DNA from: Pseudomonas sp. P8_229
GTDB taxonomy: Bacteria > Pseudomonadota > Gammaproteobacteria > Pseudomonadales > Pseudomonadaceae
DNA: 64,000 bases
NCBI RefSeq assembly: GCF_034008635.1
Contig: NZ_CP125378.1
Coordinates: forward strand, 2,904,001 to 2,968,000
Direction of reading: 5' to 3'
Both the position numbers and the translations under genes were made by a program. The notes under the pieces were generated by a model. That model was not told the origin of the DNA. It was given only the letters and a program-made list of their open reading frames with translations, and searched no databases. This document shows, piece by piece, positions 8,252 to 17,483 of this stretch (the first letter of the stretch is position 1; every line of letters begins with the position of its first letter).

Positions 8252-10380
8252 GGCTTGCGCGCCTTGCGCCGGCGACTGATCAACGCCAACGCGCCAGCAC
8301 TGAACAACACCAGGACACCGATCACCGGCCACTTGTACGGGCGCAACGTATTGCGCACAGCATCGGTGACCTGGGTCACGTAACGCTTGTCGGCGTTTTC
8401 GAAATCCGGGTACGGGCATTGATTGCCGAAGTCCACCGCCCAAGGCACGTACGGACCTTCGTTGACGTAACGGCGATACAGCGCGCTCTGCTCTTCCAGG
8501 CTGCTGTTGAAACCGGCGGCATTGCACAGCACAGCGGCAAACGCCTGGCTGCTGTGCGGCAAGTTGTCGGCAGCCCGGCCGGCCAGCGCGGTGGCGACAA
8601 AGCGGTAGTGATAACGCTCATCCGGCTGTGCCTGACTGGCCTTCTGGCGTTGCACTTCGGCCTCGGCCACCAGTGGCCCGACTTTCAGCTCGGTGCTTTC
8701 CAGGCTGTAGTTGCCGCCTAACGTGGCGTAGTCCGGCGCCATCTCGTAACCGAGGATGTCCATGCCCCATTCACGCGCCGTCCACGCCGCGTTGTACAAA
8801 GCGCTGGCGCGTTTGGTCGGCCACCAGGCAGCGTCGGCCTTCATCCGTTGTTCGCCGTAGAGCCGGGCCTTGTGCTGCAGATCGGGATTGTCGAAATAGC
8901 CGACCGCTTCCTCGTAATGCCCTTCGCGCAGCAAGCGCCGTCCCAACAGGTTGCGCAGGCTGGCAGCGACCGGCAGCGGCACGTAGTTGTCGCGTTCCTG
9001 CTGAGTCAGCGCCGCAGGCGCCGGCACGTTGTCATCGACATAGCGCTTGAGCTCATCGACCGTCAGCACGCGCTCGGCGACCGTCGCGGCGTCGAACCAG
9101 TAGATGCTGTTGCTGCGATACAACTGCACGAACGCTTGCAGGTATTCGCCGCGTTGCAGTGCAAGGATCGCGCTCTCGCCCTCGACCCGGCATTTGGGCT
9201 GCAGGGTTTCGAAGTCCCAGTCCGGGGTGCGCCGGTAACCCCAGTCTTCGGTCTGCGGGAAGGCCTGCGCGGCTTTGGAATAGGCGGCAGCGGCCGCATT
9301 TTTGTCGCCGTCACGCACCGCCAGTTTGGCCCGCAGCCACCACGCCAGTCCGCCGTCACCGGCGTTCTCGAGGAAGGCTTTGGCGCTGGCGTAATCGCCC
9401 TGTTGGTAATTCATCGCCGCCAGTCGATCAGCGTTTTCCAGGCTGCCACGGGTGCTGTTCTGCAGCAGTTTGATGAGTTTCTTCTCGTTCGGCGGCTGCT
9501 CGTCGAATGACCAGCCCATACGGCTGATCAACGACGCAGTGACCAGTTGCTGCACGGCCTTTCGATTCAGCAGCTTGGCCAGTTCCGGCTCAGGCAGCTC
9601 GGCCAGTTCATTCATCAGTTGTTTCAGCGAGGTATAACCCACGGCCGAGCCGTGCAGGTTCTGCGCTTCATACAGCTCGATGGCATCGTCCCAGTCGCCG
9701 GCGGTTCGCAGCACCCGCGCCTCTTCACCGAGGCTGGCCACACCGAGCTCCAGCGGATCGCTGAAGCCATCGATGCTCATCTGGCGAGTCTGACGGAAGG
9801 CTTCGCGCGCGTCCTCCAGTGCCTCGATGGCGTCGCCGGCCTCGGCACTCATGGCAAACCAGGTGCGCCCCAAAGAATATGCCGCCCAGGTGCTGCGCAG
9901 CGGACGCTGATCGGCCGGCAGCGCCAGCACCTTGTTGAAATACTCGACGGCCAGTTGATGATCGCCTGTGGCAAACGCCACCGCACCGGCCACGTACAGA
10001 CGGATTTCCGCCGGCAGACTGGCGCCCTGCGCCTCGACCTGACGCGCATCGGTCAGGCCGCGCAGTTGCTTGACCAGCGCCTGCTGCTCAGCTGTCAGAC
10101 CGGCCTGTTCAGCCTTCTCGCGCTGATCGGCCGCCTCGGTCTGGTCGGCGTAAAAGTCGTTCGGGTTGTGCGTCGCCGCGGTGACGTTCTTCAGCCCGGC
10201 AATGGTCTTGCCCAGACGGCTGATCTCGAAGTTGAAGTTGCCCTCCGGCAGCTCGGACAGGGTTTGCCCACGATTGTCGAGCAGGCGCATCGGGAAGTCC
10301 GGGCCACAGGCCAACGCCGAACCCAGCGGCAGGCTGAGGCTCAGGCAAAGCAGATGGCGGGGCCAGTTACGGGTCAACAT
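8248..10380 (-). CDS. Exported repeat-rich protein with C-terminal membrane anchor, function unknown
   Basis: 710 residues. A signal peptide (residues 1-24, ending SALA before CGPDF) is followed by a Cys that is only a weak lipobox candidate. The body is helical with several TPR-like stretches (for example residues around 190-230, 375-430 and 560-590). The end has one membrane helix (VIGVLVLFSAGALALI) followed by a basic tail, so it is likely a periplasmic protein anchored in the inner membrane. The start used gives the signal peptide; the longer in-frame reading runs into the upstream gene. It overlaps the DUF3142-like lipoprotein gene by 14 bases, suggesting the two act together in the envelope. 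No enzyme motif was recognised. Confidence 0.78.
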   Translation of the reverse strand: MLTRNWPRHLLCLSLSLPLGSALACGPDFPMRLLDNRGQTLSELPEGNFNFEISRLGKTIAGLKNVTAATHNPNDFYADQTEAADQREKAEQAGLTAEQQALVKQLRGLTDARQVEAQGASLPAEIRLYVAGAVAFATGDHQLAVEYFNKVLALPADQRPLRSTWAAYSLGRTWFAMSAEAGDAIEALEDAREAFRQTRQMSIDGFSDPLELGVASLGEEARVLRTAGDWDDAIELYEAQNLHGSAVGYTSLKQLMNELAELPEPELAKLLNRKAVQQLVTASLISRMGWSFDEQPPNEKKLIKLLQNSTRGSLENADRLAAMNYQQGDYASAKAFLENAGDGGLAWWLRAKLAVRDGDKNAAAAAYSKAAQAFPQTEDWGYRRTPDWDFETLQPKCRVEGESAILALQRGEYLQAFVQLYRSNSIYWFDAATVAERVLTVDELKRYVDDNVPAPAALTQQERDNYVPLPVAASLRNLLGRRLLREGHYEEAVGYFDNPDLQHKARLYGEQRMKADAAWWPTKRASALYNAAWTAREWGMDILGYEMAPDYATLGGNYSLESTELKVGPLVAEAEVQRQKASQAQPDERYHYRFVATALAGRAADNLPHSSQAFAAVLCNAAGFNSSLEEQSALYRRYVNEGPYVPWAVDFGNQCPYPDFENADKRYVTQVTDAVRNTLRPYKWPVIGVLVLFSAGALALISRRRKARKP

Positions 10381-11557
10381 GCGAACCTCCTTGATCAATA
10401 AATGCACAGCGCGCCCAACCGATGGCACGTTGTCCGCCCGCCGGCAATCGGCCGTCACGCAGGCGGGTGAAGGTAAGCAGATCCGCGCTCTGTTGCAACG
10501 AGTAACCGGCGAGCGCATCGGCGCCTTCACAGCCGCGCGCCTTGATGCGCAAGTGCGCAGGCCAGGCCGCATCGAGATTCCCCGGGTTGGTGAGGTGGAT
10601 GTCATAGAGGCCGTCGCGCTCACTGAAGGTCAGGCCGAGCCGGCTGCTCAATGCATCGCCGCGGGCCACGGCGCGCAACGTAGTCAGGCTCCAGGCCCGA
10701 CGGTCATTGGGCAACGGCAGGCGAAACCAGATCAGCCCCGCCAGATGCTCCGGCGGATCCTCGCGCAGCTCTTTTGCGAGCGAGCTCAGTTGCAACGGAT
10801 CGGCGAGCAGTTCCTGGCGTTGTCCATCGCGCTCGACCGGCACTTCACTCTCCACCACTGGAGCACCGCCGGCATCCGGCAGCAGCGCCACACCATAGGC
10901 CGGCAGCGCCAGATAGAAAGGCTTGCGGCTGACTTTTCCCCAGTCACTTGCCCAGCGTTGCGCCTGCTCGGGGTCGAACAACCCGCGTCGCGGATCACTG
11001 ACGGCATGCACCTGCAGCACGCTGCTGTCGACCGTGGCCAGCAACATCGGCAGTTGTGGACTGCCGAGCCACGCCGGCAGCGCGGTGATGCTCAGCGGCA
11101 ACGAGGCGGGCAATGCGGAACGCAGATGCATCAGGAACTCGGTGTACTCCGGCAGGCGCGCGTTACCCGCGTCATGGTCGATCTCAACGCCGTGCAGGAT
11201 CAGCCCCTGCGCCTGCCAGTCGGCAACAACCTGAAGAATCTGCGCCATGACCTGCGCCTGATCCAGCCCCTTGAGCTGGCCGTCGAGGCGAATCACCGCA
11301 ATCAATGGCCGGCCATCGTGCTCGAGCAACGGCGCATCGATTCGCGCCCGGTGCCAGCCGTCATTGGGGAACGCCTGCAAGGCCAGCACGCGCAATGTCG
11401 AAAAGCTCTCGCGGCTGTCGCGCAACGCGGCGTCATGCGCCGGCGTCCACTGGCGTTGCCAGATATAAAGTTGTTGATCGAGGGCGGGGGCATCAGGCCG
11501 CTCGCAAGCAGCGAGCAACACCATTGCCGCGATCAAAATCGAAACGCCGAACCGCAT
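10367..11557 (-). CDS. DUF3142-like lipoprotein
   Basis: 396 residues. The N-terminus MRFGVSILIAAMVLLAACE contains a clear lipobox (LAAC), so the protein is a lipoprotein. The rest looks like a TIM-barrel or glycosidase-like fold: segments such as GLILHGVEIDHDAGN and YLALPAYGVALL resemble strand-loop ends, and the DUF3142 family is recalled to have this pattern. Position and 14-base overlap with the anchored repeat protein indicate one transcript. Activity unknown; a role in cell-surface polysaccharide handling is a guess from the neighbouring O-antigen genes only. Confidence 0.72.
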   Translation of the reverse strand: MRFGVSILIAAMVLLAACERPDAPALDQQLYIWQRQWTPAHDAALRDSRESFSTLRVLALQAFPNDGWHRARIDAPLLEHDGRPLIAVIRLDGQLKGLDQAQVMAQILQVVADWQAQGLILHGVEIDHDAGNARLPEYTEFLMHLRSALPASLPLSITALPAWLGSPQLPMLLATVDSSVLQVHAVSDPRRGLFDPEQAQRWASDWGKVSRKPFYLALPAYGVALLPDAGGAPVVESEVPVERDGQRQELLADPLQLSSLAKELREDPPEHLAGLIWFRLPLPNDRRAWSLTTLRAVARGDALSSRLGLTFSERDGLYDIHLTNPGNLDAAWPAHLRIKARGCEGADALAGYSLQQSADLLTFTRLRDGRLPAGGQRAIGWARCAFIDQGGSHVDP

Positions 11558-11602
11558 GAAAGGCCTATTCCCTACTGATACAAACAGTCAGGGTACACAA
11601 AT

Positions 11603-11698
11603 CCCTGTAGGAGTGAGCCTGTTCGCGATAACGGAGTGTCAGGCAACATCGACGTCGACTGTAACTGCGCTATCGCGAGCAGGCTCACTCCTGTAGGG
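11603..11698. repeat. REP pair (inverted)
   Basis: Two inverted copies of CCCTGTAGGAGTGAGCCTG(T/C)TCGCGATA flank a 40-base spacer between the polysaccharide methyltransferase gene and the lipoprotein gene. It can form a long stem and lies just downstream of the methyltransferase-ending operon. Confidence 0.85.
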
Positions 11699-11706
11699 AA
11701 AGCGAC

Positions 11707-12534
11707 TTATGGCTTGCGGGCAATGATCACCTGACTTTTCGCCACCACCGCATCCAGCGCCTGCTTGATCTGCGCGCCACGAGGGGAATCGAGCACAGCC
11801 TGCCAGGTGTCGGCCCAGTGATTGAGCAACGGGTGATCCGGGTTACTGAAATCGACCTTGGCTTCCCAGAACAGCAACATCCACATCGACCAGTAAAAGC
11901 CGTACTGGCTGTGGCTGATGATCTCAAGGCCCGCATCGCTGACCATCGCCTTGAACTGTTCTTCGCTGATGATGCGAATGTGGTTGGGCTTCTGGAAATA
12001 CTCCGGCGCCGCAATGTCCTTCTGCAAATCTTCGGAACTGGGGTGCGGCACGCTCAGCAGGTACAGCGCACCGGACTGGCCGACCCGCACCAGTTCGGCA
12101 AGGAACTGCGCCGGGTCGTCGACGTGCTCGATGACTTCGGTGGACACCACCCGTGTGGCGGTGCCATCGGCAATCGGCAACGGGTTGCAGTCGGTAACGT
12201 GGCATTCGACGCTGCGCGCCGGGGTATCGCTCAGGCGCTGGCGGGTGGCCTCGACCTTGGCGCCGTCGATGTCGGCGATGATGATCTTCGCCCCGCGCAT
12301 GCCGCAGAAGTGCACGTTGCCACCGTCGCCACAGCCAACATCGAGCAAGGTGTCATCGGCGGTCACCGGGAAGCCCTTGAACAGCTCGTTGGTCTCCTGG
12401 TTGAACCAGCCGCTGAGCTTGGCGTCGTAGAGGCCGAGCATGTACGGATCGACCTTGTCCGCCACCGGCGCGAGGGGTTGCGCGGGGGCCGGTGCAGGCG
12501 TCGCCGCCGTGAGTTTTTTCAATAGGCTCAGCAT
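11707..12534 (-). CDS. SAM-dependent methyltransferase, CPA modification (PA5459-like)
   Basis: 275 residues, a class I Rossmann methyltransferase. Motif I is LLDVGCGDGGNVHF near residue 66, followed by IIIADIDGAKVEA (acidic ribose-binding residue) and STEVIEHVDDP (post-motif II). A Pro/Ala-rich linker follows the first ten residues. It closely resembles the methyltransferase at 13679-14569 (same GWF...ELFKGF/LKGF lead-in and KSQVIIARKP end), so the two are duplicates. Last gene of the leftward five-gene operon, overlapping the acyltransferase by seven bases. In P. aeruginosa the equivalent genes PA5455-PA5459 are recalled to affect the common polysaccharide antigen and its methylated rhamnose; the exact acceptor is inferred. 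Confidence 0.85.
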   Translation of the reverse strand: MLSLLKKLTAATPAPAPAQPLAPVADKVDPYMLGLYDAKLSGWFNQETNELFKGFPVTADDTLLDVGCGDGGNVHFCGMRGAKIIIADIDGAKVEATRQRLSDTPARSVECHVTDCNPLPIADGTATRVVSTEVIEHVDDPAQFLAELVRVGQSGALYLLSVPHPSSEDLQKDIAAPEYFQKPNHIRIISEEQFKAMVSDAGLEIISHSQYGFYWSMWMLLFWEAKVDFSNPDHPLLNHWADTWQAVLDSPRGAQIKQALDAVVAKSQVIIARKP

Positions 12535-13682
12535 GAGGTGGCTCCGGGGGTTGAAACGGCGGTTCGGGACGTATCAAGGCGCCGCACCAGGGCAGCACCA
12601 CGATTGCGCATCGGCATTTCGATGAAACGGTAATTCAACTCACTGAGCAGCACGATCAGGCCGAAAGCGATCAGCAAAGTCAGAATCGGGTGCCCCGCCG
12701 GACTCGGCAAACCGGCAGCCTGCAAACGGAAAATCAGCTCACGCACCAGCAGATAGGCCGGGATGTGAATCAGGTAAATGCCGTAGGAGCGACTGCCGAT
12801 CCAGGCCATCAGCCGTTGCAAATGGCCCGTCGGCAGCAAGTAATCGCGGTTGTACGAGGCAATCCACACCAGCAGCGCGCCGAGCACGGCAATCGAACCG
12901 ATGCGGTAAGGCGCGAAGGTGAAACGGTCGGTGGCCACAAAGCTCATCAGCAGTGCCACACCGATCAGCACGGATACGCCGGCCCACGGACGCCGCAGAA
13001 ACGTCGGCTGCCAGCGCCAGTAAGCAGGTTGCGCACTCCACATCGCCAGCAGCACGCCGAGCGCCAGAGCGTCGGTGCGCACCACCATCAGCAACGGCGT
13101 GCGCAGGGTCAACAGTTGCACCGCGACCAGCGCCAGCAATGCCCAGACCAAATGCTTGCGGCACAACACAATCAGCAGCGGAAACAGCAGGTAAAACTGC
13201 TCCTCCAGGGCCAGGCTCCAGTAGACGAAACTGCTGCCGTACTCGTAATGAAAGAAGCTGTCGGCAAAGCGGAAATTGGCGTATTGCAACACCCCCGCCA
13301 GCGTCGCCTGCAGGTTCGCGTGCAAGCTGCCAAAGGCGCCGGAGCGGTTGAGAAACACGCACGCCAGCAGGATCAGCGCCAGCCATAACCAGGCCGAGGG
13401 TAACAGGCGAAACACCCGACGCAGCCAGAAATTGCGCGTCTGTTGCCAGTACTCCTGACGCGTGGTGCAGCCATGCAATGCGGGGATCAGGCTGCGGGCG
13501 ATGACAAAACCGGAGATCGCGAAAAACAGATCGACGCCCCACCACGGTTGCGCCCAGGCGTGGATTTTTTCCAGCAGCGGCACCGTGTCGGTGAACAGGC
13601 TGCCCTGCAGGTGATGGAACAACACGCCGAGGACGGCAATGGCACGCAGCACCTCGATGTCCATGATCCGCTTGGCACTCAT
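12528..13682 (-). CDS. Membrane acyltransferase 3 family protein, CPA modification (PA5458-like)
   Basis: 384 residues with about ten hydrophobic helices. The AT3-family N-terminal signature is present (IEVLRAIAVLGVLFHH, Arg then His in helix 1), as is the downstream SFVYWSLALEEQFYLLFP segment. Such enzymes move acyl groups, usually acetyl, across the inner membrane onto sugars. An ATG at 13700 is also in frame, but the chosen ATG overlaps the upstream stop as ATGA, matching the other junctions of this operon. It lies between two methyltransferases, so O-acylation of the same polysaccharide is the likely job. Confidence 0.88.
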   Translation of the reverse strand: MSAKRIMDIEVLRAIAVLGVLFHHLQGSLFTDTVPLLEKIHAWAQPWWGVDLFFAISGFVIARSLIPALHGCTTRQEYWQQTRNFWLRRVFRLLPSAWLWLALILLACVFLNRSGAFGSLHANLQATLAGVLQYANFRFADSFFHYEYGSSFVYWSLALEEQFYLLFPLLIVLCRKHLVWALLALVAVQLLTLRTPLLMVVRTDALALGVLLAMWSAQPAYWRWQPTFLRRPWAGVSVLIGVALLMSFVATDRFTFAPYRIGSIAVLGALLVWIASYNRDYLLPTGHLQRLMAWIGSRSYGIYLIHIPAYLLVRELIFRLQAAGLPSPAGHPILTLLIAFGLIVLLSELNYRFIEMPMRNRGAALVRRLDTSRTAVSTPGATSC

Positions 13683-14569
13683 GGCCGGCTCCCGGCGCAT
13701 GTTTCGTCAGCCAGCGGCTTGCGGGCGATGATCACCTGGCTCTTGGGCATGAAGCGGTCGAGCATCTGCTTGATCGCCAGACCGTCGGGCTGCGCCAGCA
13801 GGTCTTGCCAGGTCCGCGCCCAGCTCTCCATCAGTGGCGGGTATGGGGCCTGAATCCGGTCGCGCACCGCACCACCGAGGTCACGGCCGGCGGCGCGTTC
13901 ACTGGCCCAGAAGAAGATCATGCCCATCACCCAGAAGAACCCGGTGGCCTGCCGATGCTCGATCACCAGCCCGGCGTTCTCCACCAGCTCGGCAAAGCGC
14001 TGCTCGGTGAAAATCTGCACATGGTTGGGCGTCTGGTAATAACTGGCCGGGGCGATGCCCTGCTGCAGGTGCTCGCCCACCGGTGCCGGGACACTCAGCA
14101 GATACTGCGCGCCGGGGCGGCCCATGCGCACCAGTTCGGCCATGAACGGTTCCGGCTGATCGATGTGTTCCAGCACTTCCATGCACACCACTTTGCTGGC
14201 GCAACCAGCGGCCAGCGGCAATGGCAGGCTGTTGCTGACCAGCCCCAGACTCGGTTGGCTGCTTTGTGCTCGAACCTGACGGTCCAGCTCGCGAACCTTG
14301 TCATGCTGGCTGTCGGTGAATATCACCGAGGCACCCTGCCGCACGGCGAACAGCGTCGCCACGCCTTCACCGCACCCGACGTCGAGCAAGGTGTCATCAG
14401 CCGTGATGGCGAAGCCCTTGAGCAACTCACCACTGTCGTGCAGGAACCAGCCATCGAGAATCGCGTCATGCAAACCCACGTCCCGTGGCGAAACCTGGCT
14501 TGGCGGTGCAGGTGCAGGTGCAACAGGCAACGGTGCCGGGCGCAAGCGTGCGAGCAGGCGCCGGATCAT
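13679..14569 (-). CDS. SAM-dependent methyltransferase, CPA modification (PA5457-like)
   Basis: 296 residues. After a basic start and a Pro/Ala-rich linker (residues 12-30) comes a class I methyltransferase: LLDVGCGEGVATLF (motif I), VIFTDSQHDKV, and CMEVLEHIDQPEPF. The C-terminus has an extra tail (LADETCAGSRP) beyond its paralogue at 11707. The reading frame is open for a further 67 codons upstream, but that stretch lies in the glycosyltransferase gene and the ATG at 14569 forms an ATGA overlap. Probable O-methylation of rhamnose in the A-band polysaccharide, inferred from the locus. Confidence 0.85.
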   Translation of the reverse strand: MIRRLLARLRPAPLPVAPAPAPPSQVSPRDVGLHDAILDGWFLHDSGELLKGFAITADDTLLDVGCGEGVATLFAVRQGASVIFTDSQHDKVRELDRQVRAQSSQPSLGLVSNSLPLPLAAGCASKVVCMEVLEHIDQPEPFMAELVRMGRPGAQYLLSVPAPVGEHLQQGIAPASYYQTPNHVQIFTEQRFAELVENAGLVIEHRQATGFFWVMGMIFFWASERAAGRDLGGAVRDRIQAPYPPLMESWARTWQDLLAQPDGLAIKQMLDRFMPKSQVIIARKPLADETCAGSRP

Positions 14570-15870
14570 GCGCCCAAGGCTTCCACGGACAACGGCTTGA
14601 TGGCCTCTGCGCGCTGGGCAAAAAACGTCCGCAGGCGTTCCTCTGCACTCGCCTGACTGCAGAAGCGCTGCAGGTTGTGCACGGCATGCTCGGACATCCG
14701 CGCATAGCGTTCGACATCGTTTTTCGCCACCTCGTAACTGTCGCGATACGCCGCGCACAACGAGTCCCAATCGGTCATGTAGCGCAAGGTGCGGTAGGCC
14801 GCGCGCGGGTCGTGGGGCCAGGCCGTGAGCTCATCGGTGGAATCGACGATGAACGCGTTATCGCTGTCGACGTAGTCGGCCATCGCCGTGTTCAACGGCG
14901 CAATCGCCGGTTTGCCACAGGACATGAATTCCATCAGCGGCAGACACTGCCCTTCGCCATAGGAACTGTTGACCACGTAACTGGTGGCCTGCACCAGCGC
15001 TTCGTAATCGGCGTCTGCCAGATACCCATGGATCAGCACGATCCGGCACTGGTAGGACTGGTTCTTGTACAGGTGATGCAGCATGTCGCTCAGGGCATTG
15101 GCGATGTCATGGTGCGTGAGTTTCAGCACCAGGGTGGCATCGGCGACGTCACGGAACGTGGTGCAGAATGCGCTGATCATGTCCTGCCAGTTCTTGCGCC
15201 CGTCGTAAGGGTTGAACACCGAAGTGTAAACCACGCCGTCCAGCTGCAACCGGCAGTCCTGCGGCGGCCCGGCAAACGACAGCGGCGTGCCTTCGCACAA
15301 CCCCGGTGGACCGTACGCGCGCAGGTCTACGGTGCGGCTGTCGAGTAACAGGCCGCGCAGCTTCAACTGCACCGCTTCGACCACTGGCTGCTTGCGCAAC
15401 TGCGCGCCGCGTGCGGCGAAGCGATCCCACACCGGTGCAGCAATCGCGCAGATCGGGTAGTCCGCGCCCATCACGTCGCAGACGGCGTTTACCGTGAAGC
15501 TCGAATGGGTAATCGCCATGCCGCAGGCATTCAACACCACGCGCCAGTCATGACGGGGCTCACCGTGCCAGCTCTCGGTGGGAATGGTGCTGAACTCCCA
15601 GGCAAACACCGGGATGGTCGGGCAGGCGTAATGAATCGGCGTGCGGTGCGGCGGCGAGAACGACAGGAACACACACGCCTCGCCGCGACTCAGGCAATCG
15701 AAGTACAGGCGATCGACCAGTTCGTCGGGGTTGCTCACTTCAATCACTTGCCCCAGGCGCTCGAGCACCGGGCGGAATTCCTTGAGCACAAAGTAGTAGC
15801 TGTACTCGGGGCGTCCGAGGTTCTGCTGGATGTTGCTCTTGTTGGTTTCCGAATGAATGATGATCAGCAT
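14566..15870 (-). CDS. Glycosyltransferase, GT4-like (PA5456-like)
   Basis: 434 residues, GT-B type. The C-terminal half has the donor-site pattern (GVVYTSVFNPYDGRKNW, then SYGEGQCLPLMEFMSCGKPA, an E-x7-E variant) and a DYVDSDNAFIV turn. The N-terminal half has NLGRPEYSYYFVLKEFRPVLE, shared almost unchanged with the neighbouring gene at 15864. It overlaps that gene by seven bases and the methyltransferase by four. The context is A-band/CPA polysaccharide synthesis; it may add or cap rhamnose residues. Acceptor and linkage are not predictable. Confidence 0.85.
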   Translation of the reverse strand: MLIIIHSETNKSNIQQNLGRPEYSYYFVLKEFRPVLERLGQVIEVSNPDELVDRLYFDCLSRGEACVFLSFSPPHRTPIHYACPTIPVFAWEFSTIPTESWHGEPRHDWRVVLNACGMAITHSSFTVNAVCDVMGADYPICAIAAPVWDRFAARGAQLRKQPVVEAVQLKLRGLLLDSRTVDLRAYGPPGLCEGTPLSFAGPPQDCRLQLDGVVYTSVFNPYDGRKNWQDMISAFCTTFRDVADATLVLKLTHHDIANALSDMLHHLYKNQSYQCRIVLIHGYLADADYEALVQATSYVVNSSYGEGQCLPLMEFMSCGKPAIAPLNTAMADYVDSDNAFIVDSTDELTAWPHDPRAAYRTLRYMTDWDSLCAAYRDSYEVAKNDVERYARMSEHAVHNLQRFCSQASAEERLRTFFAQRAEAIKPLSVEALGA

Positions 15871-17483
15871 GATGCGGTTCCGACCTCGGCGACCAGCTGT
15901 GGGGTTGCACTCGGCGTCAGCTGAAAAAATTGCGCCATGCGCAGCTGTACCGGGGCAAAACTGCAGTACTCGCGCATGCGCTCATTGGCGGCCAGGGCCA
16001 TGGCCTGGTAGGCCGCCGGATCGTTTTTGGCCATGGCGTAACTGTTTTCGTAGGCGGTTTTCAACGAGCCCCAATCCGGGCGATGGCGCAGGGTGCGATA
16101 GAGGATCTGCACGTCATCCGGCCAGATCGTCGGCTCACGACTGGACTTGACGATGAAGCCGACACGCTCATCGATGTAGTCGTGCATCGCCGTATGGTCT
16201 GGCGCAATCACCGGACGGCCGCAGGACATGAACTCCATCAGCGGCAGGCACAAGCCCTCGCAGCGGGACGCGTTGACATAGAAACTGGCAGCACCGTAAA
16301 GCCTGGCGAACTCGTCGTCCTGCAAGTAGCCGTGCATGACCACCACCCGGCAGGCGAACGGTGAAAGCTGCGACAACAGGGTGATCAGGTGCACGTAATA
16401 GGTCGCCAGATCGTTCTGCGTCATCTTCAGCACCAGCGTGGCATCTTTGACGTCGCGCATGGCCCAGCAGAAGGCCGTGATCAAGTGATGCCAGTTCTTG
16501 CGCCCGTCTTCGGGGTTGAACACGCTCACATACACCACGCCGCTGACCTCGACCTGCACCGTGGCACTGGTGTCCGGCAGGCTGGCCTGTGGATGCTCGG
16601 CCACCGCTGGCGCCTCACTGTCGGCCGGCAGCAAGGGCGCGGCGGCAGGTGCACGCAAACGGAACAACTGCCGGCGCAGGGCGATCGGCAGCAAATCGCG
16701 AACCGCTTCGCGATACCACAGCAACAGATTGTGTTTGAGCAGAAACAGCGGTCGGTGTTCGTTGGGGGTCGCGGTTGCCCGCCAGCCTTCGCGCAAATAG
16801 TGCTTGGTGATGAACGCACGCCGGCGCAGGGTCAGTTCCGGTGGCGGCGCAGGCTCGGACGGCACAGCGACGTCGAGCGGCTCGTCGGGCTCCGAAACTG
16901 GCTCATTGGGCGTGGGGGCAATCAGTCCGTCAGCAGACAGGCCGAGGGTGCGGCTGTCGATGATGCAGCCCTTGATCTGCAACAGCGCGCCCGGGTTCAC
17001 TGGCGAAGCAGGGTATTGCTCACGCACCCCGGTGAAGCCTTCCCACAACGGCGTCGGCAGAACCAGCACAGGAAAGTCTTTACCCATGGTCCGGCGAATG
17101 GCTTGTGCCGTGTGGCTGGACAAGGTGATCGCCCGACCATGACGGGCCAGTACCTGACTCCAGTCGTGGCGGGAGTCTTTATCACGAGGGTCAACCGGGA
17201 TCGAGTCGTACTCCCACGCGATCACGCAGACCACGGGGCATTGCAGATCGGTCGGGGTTTTATGCGGAGGGGCAAACGAAAGGAAGAGGCTGTCCTGACC
17301 GGCCTGCTGCAACTGCCGGTACAACGGGTCGACTTCGGCCGCCGACGACACCACGTGCACTTGCCCAAGGCTTTCCAGTACGGGACGGTAGGCCTTGAGC
17401 ACGAAGTAATAGCTGTATTCCGCACGTCCCAGACTCTGGCTGATGGAGCGGTCGTTGACGTCCGAGTAAAGAATGAAATTCAT
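15864..17483 (-). CDS. Glycosyltransferase with internal insertion, GT4-like (PA5455-like)
   Basis: 539 residues. It is a paralogue of the next gene (shared SLGRAEYSYYFVLKAYRPVLE near the start, VVYVSVFNPEDGRKNWHHLI and SRCEGLCLPLMEFMSCGRPV in the C-terminal half). About 100 extra residues sit in the middle (roughly residues 200-315), Pro/Ala/Glu-rich at both ends with a basic helical core. The insertion accounts for the length difference. ATG at 17483 gives an N-terminus that aligns with the paralogue; an in-frame start at 17507 would add eight residues. First gene of the leftward operon and divergent from rmd. Predicted role: glycosyl transfer in CPA synthesis. Confidence 0.84.
   Translation of the reverse strand: MNFILYSDVNDRSISQSLGRAEYSYYFVLKAYRPVLESLGQVHVVSSAAEVDPLYRQLQQAGQDSLFLSFAPPHKTPTDLQCPVVCVIAWEYDSIPVDPRDKDSRHDWSQVLARHGRAITLSSHTAQAIRRTMGKDFPVLVLPTPLWEGFTGVREQYPASPVNPGALLQIKGCIIDSRTLGLSADGLIAPTPNEPVSEPDEPLDVAVPSEPAPPPELTLRRRAFITKHYLREGWRATATPNEHRPLFLLKHNLLLWYREAVRDLLPIALRRQLFRLRAPAAAPLLPADSEAPAVAEHPQASLPDTSATVQVEVSGVVYVSVFNPEDGRKNWHHLITAFCWAMRDVKDATLVLKMTQNDLATYYVHLITLLSQLSPFACRVVVMHGYLQDDEFARLYGAASFYVNASRCEGLCLPLMEFMSCGRPVIAPDHTAMHDYIDERVGFIVKSSREPTIWPDDVQILYRTLRHRPDWGSLKTAYENSYAMAKNDPAAYQAMALAANERMREYCSFAPVQLRMAQFFQLTPSATPQLVAEVGTASC

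Noticed and set aside
10381..10623. N-terminal extension of the repeat-rich envelope protein
   Set aside because: It overlaps the lipoprotein gene and would hide the signal peptide.
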